A stretch of 8,514 nt of DNA, taken from positions 7,310 through 15,823 of the forward strand of contig DILD01000057.1 in the NCBI GenBank assembly GCA_002424845.1, in the 5' to 3' direction. A model generated the notes under the pieces. The model did not search any database. It was given only the letters and a program-made list of their open reading frames with translations, and was not told where the DNA came from. A program made the position numbers and the translations under genes. Shown in pieces: positions 1-5,884 of this stretch; positions within the stretch are counted from its first letter, which is position 1, and each line of letters starts with the position of its first letter. The stretch is from Thiobacillus denitrificans. GTDB taxonomy: Bacteria; Pseudomonadota; Gammaproteobacteria; Burkholderiales; Thiobacillaceae.

Positions 1-167
1 GCTGCGCGACGGCGCATGTTCTCGGTTTCAGCCTTGGCGCGCAGCCAGGCGTCGTGATGCTCGGCGGCCTGCAGTTCGGCCGCTTTCAGCAGCTCTTCCA
101 GGCTGGGCATGACTTCTTTTTCGTGGCTTTCAGCCGGGTTCGCGTCAGTTTTGAGTTCGTCCTGCAT
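1..167 (-). CDS. grpE: GrpE nucleotide exchange factor, N-terminal part (cut by window edge)
   Basis: GrpE is the cytoplasmic nucleotide exchange factor of the DnaK/DnaJ chaperone system. Fifty-five codons are visible before the window ends. They encode an acidic, poorly conserved N-terminal tail (MQDELKTDAN...), then a helical stretch, LEELLKAAELQAAEHHD, and the signature WLRAKAETENMRRRA, which matches the conserved segment of the long GrpE dimer helix (typically LRARAxxENxRRR). The start at 167 is supported by a GGGAG Shine-Dalgarno sequence seven bases upstream and by the heat-shock promoter just beyond it. An internal Met at residue 20 would drop the acidic tail and has no such support. 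In many bacteria grpE leads a grpE-dnaK-dnaJ cluster; whether dnaK follows here lies outside the window. Identification rests on a short but characteristic segment. Confidence 0.88.
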   Translation of the reverse strand, partial: MQDELKTDANPAESHEKEVMPSLEELLKAAELQAAEHHDAWLRAKAETENMRRRA

Positions 168-194
168 GTGTGCTCCCAATTAATTCCCTCTGAG

Positions 195-222
195 AATTGG
201 GGGCAGAAACAGATGCTTCAAG
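195..222 (-). promoter_or_regulatory. Sigma-32 (heat-shock) promoter for grpE
   Basis: Reading the minus strand, CTTGAA (217-222) is followed by a 14-base spacer and CCCCAATT (195-202). The sigma-32 consensus is CTTGAA, 11-16 bases, CCCCATNT, so the -35 core is exact and the -10 box matches at all but one defined base. The predicted transcript starts about 20 bases before the grpE start codon. Position, orientation and gene identity agree, which makes this one of the better supported regulatory sites in the window. Confidence 0.85.
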
Positions 223-279
223 AGGCAGGGGGCATTTTTTTCAGAATCCCGGAAATCGGGGCCACACCTACATTTCAAT

Positions 280-308
280 TTGCCGCCTGCAGGTGCTTCC
301 GGTATGAT
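280..308 (+). promoter_or_regulatory. Sigma-70 promoter of tRNA-Ser
   Basis: A TATGAT -10 box at 303-308 lies 17 bases after TTGCCG (280-285), which matches the -35 consensus at four of six positions. The -10 box is followed by a GC-rich discriminator (gcgccg), typical of stringently controlled stable RNA promoters. Transcription should begin near 315, leaving a leader of only a few bases before the mature tRNA 5' end at 320. Confidence 0.7.
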
Positions 309-319
309 GCGCCGCTCCC

Positions 320-410
320 GGAGAGGTGGATGAGCGGTTTAAGTCGCACGCCTGGAAAGCGTGTTTAGGATAATATCCTAACGCGGGTTCGAATCCCGCC
401 CTCTCCGCCA
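320..410 (+). tRNA. tRNA-Ser, anticodon GGA (reads UCC and UCU)
   Basis: A complete class II tRNA folds from the sequence. The acceptor stem GGAGAGG (320-326) pairs perfectly with CCTCTCC (400-406), followed by discriminator G407 and an encoded CCA at 408-410. The anticodon stem CACGC/GCGTG (347-351, 359-363) carries the loop CTGGAAA, giving anticodon GGA at 354-356. The long variable arm characteristic of tRNA-Ser is a seven-pair stem TTAGGAT/ATCCTAA (365-371, 375-381) closed by an AAT loop. The T arm is GCGGG-TTCGAAT-CCCGC (383-399). The G discriminator and the long variable arm are the main serine identity elements recognised by seryl-tRNA synthetase. No terminator follows before the next gene, whose start codon is 27 bases beyond the CCA. 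Confidence 0.97.
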
Positions 411-436
411 CACACAATTCGACCACGCTGAACTTC

Positions 437-1186
437 ATGCCGAAACATGCCTACCACGGCAGGCTGTCCGTGGTCGTACCCGTCAAGAACGAGCAGGACA
501 ACGTCGAGCCGCTGGTGCGTGAAATCGCGGCGGCCCTGTCCGGCAACACCACGTTCGAAATCATCTATATCAACGACGGCAGCACCGATGCCAGCCAGGC
601 CAGGCTGGAAGCGCTGAAGGCTGAATTCCCGATGCTGCGGGTGATCCGCCATCGCGAATCGTGCGGACAGAGCCGGGCGGTGACGAGCGGAGTGACTGCG
701 GCGCGCTACGAGTGGATCGCCACCCTCGACGGCGACGGCCAGAACGATCCCGCCGACATTCCTGCGCTGCTGGCCGAATTGGCCAACCCCGCGCAACCGG
801 CCAACCTGGAGTTGCTGGCGGGCTGGCGTTCCAAACGCAACGACACCTTCCTGCGCCGCATTTCCTCGAAAATCGCCAATGGCGTGCGCTCGCGCATGCT
901 GCGCGACAACACGCCGGACACCGGCTGCGGGCTCAAGGTGTTTGCCCGTGAAACCTTCCTGGCTTTGCCCAACTTCGACCACATGCATCGTTTCCTGCCA
1001 GCGCTGGTGATGCGCAACGGCGGCGCGGTGGTGTCGGTTCCGGTCCATCATCGCGCGCGTGAGCGCGGCACCTCCAAATACGGCGTGCACAACCGGCTGT
1101 GGGTGGGCATCGTCGACCTGTTTGGCGTCGCCTGGCTGCAACGGCGCGTGCGCCTGCCGCTGATCGAACCTGATTCCGATCTTTGA
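437..1186 (+). CDS. Family 2 glycosyltransferase, polyprenyl-phosphate sugar synthase type (ArnC/DPM1-like)
   Basis: This 249-residue protein has the GT-A fold motifs of enzymes that move a sugar from a nucleotide donor to a polyprenyl (undecaprenyl) phosphate on the cytoplasmic face. Visible are VVVPVKNE (12-19) at the first strand, INDGST (45-50), the metal-binding LDGDGQNDP (97-105), DTGCGLKVF (161-169), and HHRARERGTSKYG (204-216), the conserved HxxRxxGxSKY element. A short hydrophobic stretch (222-235) near the C-terminus could sit on the membrane. It lacks the two C-terminal membrane helices of E. coli ArnC, so it resembles the compact bacterial DPM1-like group. The start is the first in-frame ATG after the tRNA; no good Shine-Dalgarno precedes it. 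The next gene begins 10 bases after the stop. The sugar cannot be told from sequence. Confidence 0.88.
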   Translation: MPKHAYHGRLSVVVPVKNEQDNVEPLVREIAAALSGNTTFEIIYINDGSTDASQARLEALKAEFPMLRVIRHRESCGQSRAVTSGVTAARYEWIATLDGDGQNDPADIPALLAELANPAQPANLELLAGWRSKRNDTFLRRISSKIANGVRSRMLRDNTPDTGCGLKVFARETFLALPNFDHMHRFLPALVMRNGGAVVSVPVHHRARERGTSKYGVHNRLWVGIVDLFGVAWLQRRVRLPLIEPDSDL

Positions 1187-1196
1187 TGTGGCCTGA

Positions 1197-1919
1197 ATGA
1201 AAGCGCGCGTCGTCCTCAAAGGCCTGGCGCTGATGCTGAGCCTGGCCTTGCTGGGTTATCTGTTCAACACCAGCGATCTGGGCAATAGCGTCAACGAAGT
1301 CTGGATCGATGCCAGGGTTCGCGGCCATGGTGTCAACGGCGCATTGCTGTTTTTGCTGATGGGCGGGATCTTTACCGCCATCGGCCTGCCGCGCCAGATC
1401 ATTGCCTTTCTCGGCGGTTACGCTTTCAGCGGTATCTGGCTTGGTACCTTGCTCGGCGCCCTGGCGGCACTGCTCGGCTGCATGCTGACGTTTGCGTACG
1501 CACGCTTCTTTGGACGCGGCCTGCTGCGCTCGCGCCTGGGCGAGCGTGCCGGACGGTTTGACCGCTTCGTGCACACGCATCCCTTTTCCATGACGGTACT
1601 GATCCGCCTGCTGCCGGCGGGCAGCAATCTGCTGACCAATCTGGCAGCCGGCATTTCCAGCATCCGCCCCACGTATTTTTTTTCCGGCACCTTTCTCGGC
1701 TATTTACCGCAAACACTGGTGTTCGCGCTGGTCGGCAGCGGCGTACACATTGCACCGGCGGTGAAACTCGCACTCGCCATCGGCCTGTTCCTGGTCTCCG
1801 GCGCGCTGGGGGTATGGCTCTATCGCCATTACCGGCATGGGCAAAGCCTGGACGACAGGATTGACGAAGCGCTCGATGAACCCGATATTTCGCAGCATGA
1901 CGCCCCGAAACCTTCCTGA
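1197..1919 (+). CDS. VTT-domain (TVP38/TMEM64, DedA-like) inner membrane protein
   Basis: The 240-residue protein is strongly hydrophobic, with an N-terminal membrane segment (about 7-24), further segments around 47-100, and more at 160-182 and 187-210. The VTT (SNARE-associated) signature is visible: GLPRQIIAFLGGYAFSG (63-79), an amphipathic basic stretch (102-124), IRLLPAGSNLLTNLAAG (136-152), and FFSGTFLGYLP (161-171). The C-terminal tail after residue 212 is charged and probably cytoplasmic. DedA-superfamily proteins include undecaprenyl-phosphate translocases (UptA and others); TVP38 relatives are less well understood. Lying between two lipid-linked sugar transferases, it may move the carrier lipid or lipid-linked sugar, but this is inference from context. 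Its 3' end overlaps the start of the next gene. Confidence 0.87.
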   Translation: MKARVVLKGLALMLSLALLGYLFNTSDLGNSVNEVWIDARVRGHGVNGALLFLLMGGIFTAIGLPRQIIAFLGGYAFSGIWLGTLLGALAALLGCMLTFAYARFFGRGLLRSRLGERAGRFDRFVHTHPFSMTVLIRLLPAGSNLLTNLAAGISSIRPTYFFSGTFLGYLPQTLVFALVGSGVHIAPAVKLALAIGLFLVSGALGVWLYRHYRHGQSLDDRIDEALDEPDISQHDAPKPS

Positions 1920-3501
1920 GCCCGGCGGACGCGGCCTGCTGTTGTTGAGCCTGCTGCTGCTGGCCGTGGTGGCCGCGGTGGCGCTGTGGGTGCGGCCGCT
2001 GATGCCGATCGACGAAACGCGGTACGTCAGCGCGGCATGGGAAATGCGGCTGCGCGGCGATTTTCTGGTGCCGTTCAAGAACGGCGAACCCTACAGCCAC
2101 AAGCCGCCTTTCCTGTTCTGGATGTTTCATGCCGGCTGGGCGCTGTTTGGCGTCAACGACTGGTGGCCGCGCCTGGTGATGCCGCTGTTTTCCGCTGGTG
2201 CATTGCTGCTGACCTATTCGCTCGCCCGCCGCCTGTGGCCGCAGCATGCCGGCCTTGGCGGCCAGGCCACGCTGATACTGGTGAGCGCATTGTTGTGGGG
2301 ATTGTTTTCCACTGCGGTCATGTTCGACGTCATGCTGGCATTCTGGGTGCTGCTGGGCATGCACGGCGTGCTGATTGCCGCGGACGGAAAGCGGCAAGGG
2401 TTTGCTTTGCTGGGGGTTGCGATCGGTCTGGGGATTCTGACCAAAGGCCCGGTCATCCTGTTGAACCTGCTGCCGATCACCGTGCTGGCGTTGTGGTGGA
2501 ATCCGGGGCTGTATTGGGGGCGCTGGTTCGGTGGCGTGCTGCTGGCGGTTCTATTGGGGGCTGTGATTGCGCTGGCGTGGGCGATCCCGGCAGGCATGGC
2601 GGGTGGCGAGGCCTATCGCAACGCGATTTTCTGGGGACAGACCGCCGACCGCATGGTCGATTCCTTTGCCCACCAACGGCCGTTCTGGTGGTATTTGCCG
2701 CTGCTGCCGTTGCTGCTGTTTCCCTGGTTCGTCTGGCCGGGGCTGTGGAAGGCGCTGGCACATCACCGGCGTTCCGGCCTGGATCGCGGCACGCGCTTTT
2801 GCCTGGCCTGGATGCTGCCTGTGTTCGTGGCGTTTTCCTTCATCAGCGGCAAGCAGCCGCATTATCTGCTGCCGCTGATTCCGGCGTTTGCGCTGCTGGC
2901 AGCACGTGTGCTGGCTGATCGCCGGGTTTTGAGTACGGGCTTGCCCGCCTTGCTGGCGGCGCTGCTGGGTGGCGTGTTGATGCTGGGTGCCAGCGGGCAG
3001 ATAGCGGCATTGCAGGGAAAGGTCCTGGCAATGCCGCCGTTCTGGCCGGGTGCATTGCTGGTGCTGCTGTCGTTTGTGGCCTGGATGATCGGCAGGCGAG
3101 GCATACAGCCAGTCATGAACCTGGCCTTGCTGGGAAGTGCTACGCTGATTTTGCTGCAATGTACGCTCATGCACGCACTCGGCCCCCAGTACGATATCAA
3201 GCCAATGGCGCAGGCGATCAGGCAGGTGCAGGACGAAGGGCTGCCGGTAGCCCATGCTGCCGCCTACCATGCGCAATATCAGTTTCTAGGCAGGCTGGAA
3301 GCGCCGCTGGCCGAATTGCACGGCGCCGAATTGCCTCGATGGATGGCAGAGCATCCAAACGGTTACGTGGTGATTTATCTGAAGGACCGGAAGAATCTGG
3401 ACACGATTCCAGCCCGTCACAAGCAGGCGTATCGTGGACGCGCGGCTTTTCTGGTGGATGTGCCGACAGCGAGGACGTTACTGCCGGCACACGTTGAGTG
3501 A
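1876..3501 (+). CDS. ArnT-like family 39 glycosyltransferase (PMT fold)
   Basis: A 541-residue polytopic membrane enzyme of the ArnT/PMT type, which transfers a sugar from a polyprenyl-phosphate carrier to lipid A, a glycan or protein on the periplasmic side. After the first membrane helix (about 20-39) comes PIDETRYVSAAWEM (44-57), whose acidic pair in the first periplasmic loop is the hallmark of the family, then KPPFLFWM (76-83), the conserved ArnT KPP element. Many Leu-rich membrane segments follow, and a soluble C-terminal domain of roughly 100 residues ends the protein, as in ArnT. Start choice is uncertain: ATGs at 1837, 1876 and 1897 are all in frame and overlap the previous gene by 83, 44 and 23 bases. 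I chose 1876 because GACGAAG, a weak Shine-Dalgarno, lies six bases upstream. The substrate is unknown; neighbouring genes for aminoarabinose synthesis are not seen. Confidence 0.85.
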   Translation: MNPIFRSMTPRNLPEPGGRGLLLLSLLLLAVVAAVALWVRPLMPIDETRYVSAAWEMRLRGDFLVPFKNGEPYSHKPPFLFWMFHAGWALFGVNDWWPRLVMPLFSAGALLLTYSLARRLWPQHAGLGGQATLILVSALLWGLFSTAVMFDVMLAFWVLLGMHGVLIAADGKRQGFALLGVAIGLGILTKGPVILLNLLPITVLALWWNPGLYWGRWFGGVLLAVLLGAVIALAWAIPAGMAGGEAYRNAIFWGQTADRMVDSFAHQRPFWWYLPLLPLLLFPWFVWPGLWKALAHHRRSGLDRGTRFCLAWMLPVFVAFSFISGKQPHYLLPLIPAFALLAARVLADRRVLSTGLPALLAALLGGVLMLGASGQIAALQGKVLAMPPFWPGALLVLLSFVAWMIGRRGIQPVMNLALLGSATLILLQCTLMHALGPQYDIKPMAQAIRQVQDEGLPVAHAAAYHAQYQFLGRLEAPLAELHGAELPRWMAEHPNGYVVIYLKDRKNLDTIPARHKQAYRGRAAFLVDVPTARTLLPAHVE

Positions 3502-3511
3502 CGCGCGGGTT

Positions 3512-3754
3512 TTAAGCCTCGGCTTCGCGATGCGGAAGCACCACTTCGCGTGAGGGCGAAATGGTCGAGATGGCGTGTTTGAAAATCATTTGTGCGGCCT
3601 GATCCTGGCCTTTCAGCAGGACCACGAATTGATCGAATGACTCGATCCGCCCCATCAGCTTGATCCCGTTGACGAGAAACACCGACACTGGAATGCGCTC
3701 CTTGCGCAGCGTGTTGAGGAAAATGTCTTGCAGCGGGTTATGTTCTTTGGCCAT
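3512..3754 (-). CDS. hfq: Hfq-type RNA chaperone, divergent, possibly a second copy
   Basis: Hfq forms a hexameric Sm ring that pairs small RNAs with mRNAs. The 80-residue product has the full core: LQDIFLNTLRKERIPVSVF, LVNGIKL, GRIESFDQFVVLL and KHAIST. Proximal-face residues match E. coli (Q9, D10, F40, Q42, K59, H60). Differences are clear: E. coli Y25 is F26, Q33 is M34, P10 is I11, and the loop between K48 and Q55 (GQDQAA) is two residues longer than the usual NTVS. These changes lie on or near the distal, A-rich-RNA face. The C-terminal tail is very short. Usual betaproteobacterial hfq lies between der and hflX; here it is last in a yciB-yciI-bolA-ppiC run, so it may be an Hfq2-like paralogue. 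AGGAAG eight bases upstream is a good ribosome binding site. It converges on the glycosyltransferase with only 10 bases between stops. Confidence 0.88.
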   Translation of the reverse strand: MAKEHNPLQDIFLNTLRKERIPVSVFLVNGIKLMGRIESFDQFVVLLKGQDQAAQMIFKHAISTISPSREVVLPHREAEA

Positions 3755-3774
3755 TTTTGGCTTCCTTTGAGTTG

Positions 3775-3793
3775 AAGGCGGTCAAGCCACCTT
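3775..3793 (-). other. Hairpin in the ppiC-hfq intergenic transcript
   Basis: In the minus-strand RNA, AAGGTGG (3787-3793) pairs with CCGCCTT (3775-3781) as seven pairs including one G-U wobble, closed by a five-base CUUGA loop. It sits in the 55-base gap between the ppiC stop and the hfq start, about 20 bases before the hfq start codon. No U-run follows, so it is not a normal intrinsic terminator. It could be a processing site, a stability element, or part of an hfq leader. The upstream part of the gap is AT-rich with two AATAAT matches to a -10 box, but neither has a convincing -35. Confidence 0.4.
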
Positions 3794-3809
3794 AAGTATT
3801 ATTAGCTGA

Positions 3810-4592
3810 TTATTCGATTTTTGCTTTGGCGCGTTCCGCCAGCACGACGTCACGAATGCGTTGCTGCTGCATTTGTTTGACGATTTCATCCCGCACCGCG
3901 TCCAGCGGCGGCATTTGCGGCTGGCGGGTGTCGTCGAGGCGAATGACGTGATAGCCGAATTGCGTCTTCACCGGGGTCGGGGTGGTTTCCCCCTTTTTCA
4001 GGCCGGCAAGCGCGGCAGAGAATTCCGGCACGAATACACGGCGGTCCGACCAGTTGAGCGCGCCGCCATTCTGGGCCGAACCTGCGTCTGCCGAGTGTTT
4101 CTTGGCCAGGTCTTCGAATTTGGCCTTTTTGCCGAGGTCGGCAATGATTTTTTTCGCCTCGGCCTCGGTTTTCACCAGAATGTGCCGTGCGCGGTATTCC
4201 GGCTCGACAGCCTCGGCCTTGGCCTTGTTATATGCAGCCTGGATTTCGGCGTCGCTGACCGGATGGGCCTTGACGTAGTCGTCCAGATAGGCCTTCGCCA
4301 AAACATCCTGACGGCGAATTTCCAGCGCGGCGGCCAGGCGCGGGTCTTTGTCGAGCCCCTTGCCCAGAGCGGCGTGTGACAACAATTCCAGGTTGATCAG
4401 TGATTCGCGGACGCGGGTGGCCAGTTGCGGTGAGTCGGGTTGGCCCTGTGCCATTTCGCGACTGACCAGTTCGCCATAGAGGGCTGGAATGGCTTTGCCG
4501 TTGACCACGGCCAGGGGTTTGCCGGCATCGGCGGCGTGTGCCAGCGGGGCCAGCGTCAACAGGATCAGGGCGGGAAGAAGCGCAATACGCAT
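3810..4592 (-). CDS. Periplasmic parvulin-type peptidyl-prolyl isomerase (PpiC/PrsA-like)
   Basis: The 260-residue protein begins with a clear Sec signal peptide (MRIALLPALILLTLAPLAHA, cleavage probably after A20), so it acts in the periplasm. An N-terminal helical SurA-like chaperone region (about 25-125) precedes a parvulin domain (about 132-222). The domain shows YRARHILVKTEAEAKKI (133-149), KFEDLAKKHSAD (158-169), GSAQNGGALNW (171-181), FVPEFSAAL (187-195) and FGYHVIRLD (212-220), including the two conserved histidines H137 and H215 of the active site. A basic helical tail follows. It likely isomerises prolyl bonds and assists outer membrane or periplasmic protein folding. The gene follows bolA by only 10 bases, and its Shine-Dalgarno AAAGGAA overlaps the bolA stop codon, suggesting translational coupling. 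The exact paralogue name is not certain. Confidence 0.92.
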   Translation of the reverse strand: MRIALLPALILLTLAPLAHAADAGKPLAVVNGKAIPALYGELVSREMAQGQPDSPQLATRVRESLINLELLSHAALGKGLDKDPRLAAALEIRRQDVLAKAYLDDYVKAHPVSDAEIQAAYNKAKAEAVEPEYRARHILVKTEAEAKKIIADLGKKAKFEDLAKKHSADAGSAQNGGALNWSDRRVFVPEFSAALAGLKKGETTPTPVKTQFGYHVIRLDDTRQPQMPPLDAVRDEIVKQMQQQRIRDVVLAERAKAKIE

Positions 4593-4602
4593 GAGGGTTC
4601 CT

Positions 4603-4866
4603 TTAGAGTTCTTCGGGGGTGAGGGCAGTAATCGACAGGGCGTGGATTTCGCGCTGCATCAGCTCGCCTATGGCTTCATACACCAGCCGGTGGCGGGCTA
4701 GGGTGGAAAGGTTGCGAAATTTGGGCGACACCAGCGTGAGGCGGAAATGGCCGCCCCCCGAGGCTGCACCGGCATGACCCTTGTGCTGGGCACTTTCGTC
4801 TTCCAGGGTCAAGGTTTCGGGCGCCAGCACGGCAAGGCGCTGGCGGATGAGATCGGCTGTACTCAT
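4603..4866 (-). CDS. BolA family protein
   Basis: An 87-residue BolA-like protein. The family has a KH-like fold and partners monothiol glutaredoxins to bind a [2Fe-2S] cluster; some members affect cell shape and transcription. Visible features are the N-terminal helix MSTADLIRQRLAVL, LTLEDES (19-25), a His/Gly-rich stretch HKGHAGAASGGGHF (28-41) where cluster-binding loops lie, LTLVSPKFRNLSTLARHRLVYEAI (43-66) with the conserved basic helix, and the ending IHALSITALTPEEL. The start is the Met whose ATG overlaps the upstream gene's stop as ATGA; longer readings in this frame run into that gene and lack family similarity. It could be BolA proper or the IbaG/YrbA type; neighbours alone do not decide. 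Confidence 0.92.
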   Translation of the reverse strand: MSTADLIRQRLAVLAPETLTLEDESAQHKGHAGAASGGGHFRLTLVSPKFRNLSTLARHRLVYEAIGELMQREIHALSITALTPEEL

Positions 4867-5165
4867 GCGGGCAGCACTTTCTTGAAGGGTTTGACGCTGA
4901 CATTGGCATAGACCCCCGCCACGACATAGGGATCGGCCTCCGCCCACGCCTGTGCATCGCCCAGCGTGTCGAACTCGGCGACGATCAGGCTGCCGGAAAA
5001 CCCCGCGCTGCCAGGATCGCTGCTGTCGATGGCGGGAAAGGGCCCCGCCAGCAGCAGGCATCCTGCCTGTTGCAGCGAGTGCAGCCGCTCCAGATGCGCA
5101 GGGCGCACGCTCAGCCGTAACGCGAGGCTGTCGGGCACATCCTGTCCGACGATGGCATAGAACAT
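4863..5165 (-). CDS. yciI: YciI family protein
   Basis: A 100-residue single-domain YciI protein with the dimeric alpha-beta (ferredoxin-like) barrel fold. It opens MFYAIVGQDVPDSLALRLSVRPAHLERL, with the conserved Asp and RPAHL histidine of the family, then LLLAGPFPAIDSSDPG (37-52), GSLIVAEFDTLGDAQAWAEADPYVVAGVY and VKPFKKV near the end. The proposed Asp-His pair has led to suggestions of enzymatic activity, but the cellular role is not established. Its start codon shares one base with the yciB stop (TAATG) and its stop overlaps bolA's start (ATGA), so it is translationally coupled on both sides. Confidence 0.93.
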   Translation of the reverse strand: MFYAIVGQDVPDSLALRLSVRPAHLERLHSLQQAGCLLLAGPFPAIDSSDPGSAGFSGSLIVAEFDTLGDAQAWAEADPYVVAGVYANVSVKPFKKVLPA

Positions 5166-5812
5166 TATGGTTGGTCTTCCTTTTCCAGATCGGCTTTGTC
5201 CAGATCGGTTTTATCCAGGTACTTGGTCAGCATCACGCTTTGACCGATTACAAAAACCAGCATCAGCCCCAAGCTGCCGAACAGCTTGAAGTTGACCCAG
5301 GCATCGGTAGAGAAGTTGAAGGCGACAAACAGATTTGCAAGCCCCATGAAGGCAAAAAATCCGCCCCAACTGGCATTCAACCGACCCCAGGCGGGGGCGG
5401 GAAGTTCCATTTGCGCCTCCATCAGGCTTCGGATGACGTTGCGGCCCAGGGCGGCAGCGCCAAAAATGATGCCGGAAAACACCCAGTACAGCACGGTGGG
5501 TTTCCATTTGATGAAGCTTTCGTCGTGCAGCCACAGGGTGGCGCCGCCGAACAGCACGATGATGCCGAGGCTGACCCACAGCATGGTCTCGACCCGGTGC
5601 CCGCGCAGCTTGACCCAGCCGATCTGGCTGAAGCTGGCGACGATGGCGACCAGGGTGGCGAGGTAGATGCCGGGCTTTTCCCCGGCGCCGGCCGGCAGTG
5701 GCAGGCCGATGCCGGCCATGAGGGCGCGTGTGGCTTCGGCGTTGGCGTCGCCCACTTTGTAGGCCATGAAAAAGACAATGATGGGAAAGAGGTCGAACAG
5801 CAGTTTTCTCAT
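5165..5812 (-). CDS. yciB: YciB / IspZ inner membrane protein (septation protein A family)
   Basis: The 215-residue protein begins MRKLLFDLFPIIVFFMAYK, the conserved start of YciB (IspZ). About six membrane segments can be seen (3-20, 50-67, 75-95, 105-123, 150-166, 173-196), together with the family motifs HDESFIKWKPTVLY (96-109) and AWGRLNASWGGFF (141-153). The family is implicated in envelope synthesis and cell division. It is longer than the roughly 180-residue E. coli protein because of the loop at 34-48 and a charged C-terminal tail (from about 199) of tandem five-residue units. In-frame sequence upstream of M1 lacks family similarity, and AAGGA lies just before this ATG, though at unusually short spacing. 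It is the first gene of the operon running to hfq. Confidence 0.94.
   Translation of the reverse strand: MRKLLFDLFPIIVFFMAYKVGDANAEATRALMAGIGLPLPAGAGEKPGIYLATLVAIVASFSQIGWVKLRGHRVETMLWVSLGIIVLFGGATLWLHDESFIKWKPTVLYWVFSGIIFGAAALGRNVIRSLMEAQMELPAPAWGRLNASWGGFFAFMGLANLFVAFNFSTDAWVNFKLFGSLGLMLVFVIGQSVMLTKYLDKTDLDKADLEKEDQP
5185..5214. repeat. Tandem 15-bp repeat in the 3' end of yciB
   Basis: Two adjacent 15-base units, CCAGATCGGCTTTGT (5185-5199) and CCAGATCGGTTTTAT (5200-5214), match at 13 of 15 positions; the third unit decays after CCAGGT. On the coding strand they give the repeated pentapeptides DKTDL and DKADL in the charged C-terminal tail of YciB. The repeat keeps the reading frame, so copy-number change would only lengthen or shorten the tail. 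Confidence 0.8.
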
Positions 5813-5855
5813 TATCCTTGGACCGTGCTGCCAGCTGTAATTCGTGTGAGCGCTT

Positions 5856-5884
5856 ATTTTGCTATGATTCCCCCTCCTGACCAA
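5856..5884 (-). promoter_or_regulatory. Candidate sigma-70 promoter of the yciB-yciI-bolA-ppiC operon
   Basis: On the minus strand TTGGTC (5879-5884) and CAAAAT (5856-5861) are separated by 17 bases, matching the consensus at three and four of six positions. It is the best placed pair in the 108-base gap upstream of yciB and leaves a leader of about 40 bases. The match is modest, so the position is tentative. Confidence 0.4.
5860..5868 (+). promoter_or_regulatory. Candidate extended -10 promoter of the PHP-yciO-protease operon
   Basis: TGCTATGAT (5860-5868) is a TATGAT -10 box with the TGN extension that can replace a -35 element; no good -35 is seen around 5840. Transcription would begin near 5875, giving a leader of about 45 bases before the start at 5921. 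The box abuts the -10 candidate of the opposing promoter, so the two polymerases probably compete or are co-regulated. Confidence 0.5.

Noticed and set aside
248..260. Small hairpin CCCG-GAAAT-CGGG near grpE as a terminator
   Set aside because: Only four pairs, and the adjacent T-run lies on the wrong side for termination on either strand.
320..410. tRNA-Ser as an integration (att) site
   Set aside because: No integrase and no repeated copy of the tRNA 3' end was seen in the window; neighbours are ordinary chromosomal genes.
365..1219. Long minus-strand open frame opposite the GT2 gene
   Set aside because: Low-complexity Arg/His/Gln/Ala-rich translation with no family resemblance; it mirrors the codon bias of the clear GT2 gene and also runs into the tRNA.
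1426..2397. Minus-strand open frame of 323 codons opposite the VTT and GT39 genes
   Set aside because: Gln/His/Arg-rich shadow of two well supported membrane proteins, with no domain motifs or ribosome binding site.
3502..3511. Terminator between the convergent GT39 and hfq genes
   Set aside because: The gap is 10 bases and no GC-rich hairpin with a T-run is visible on either strand around it.
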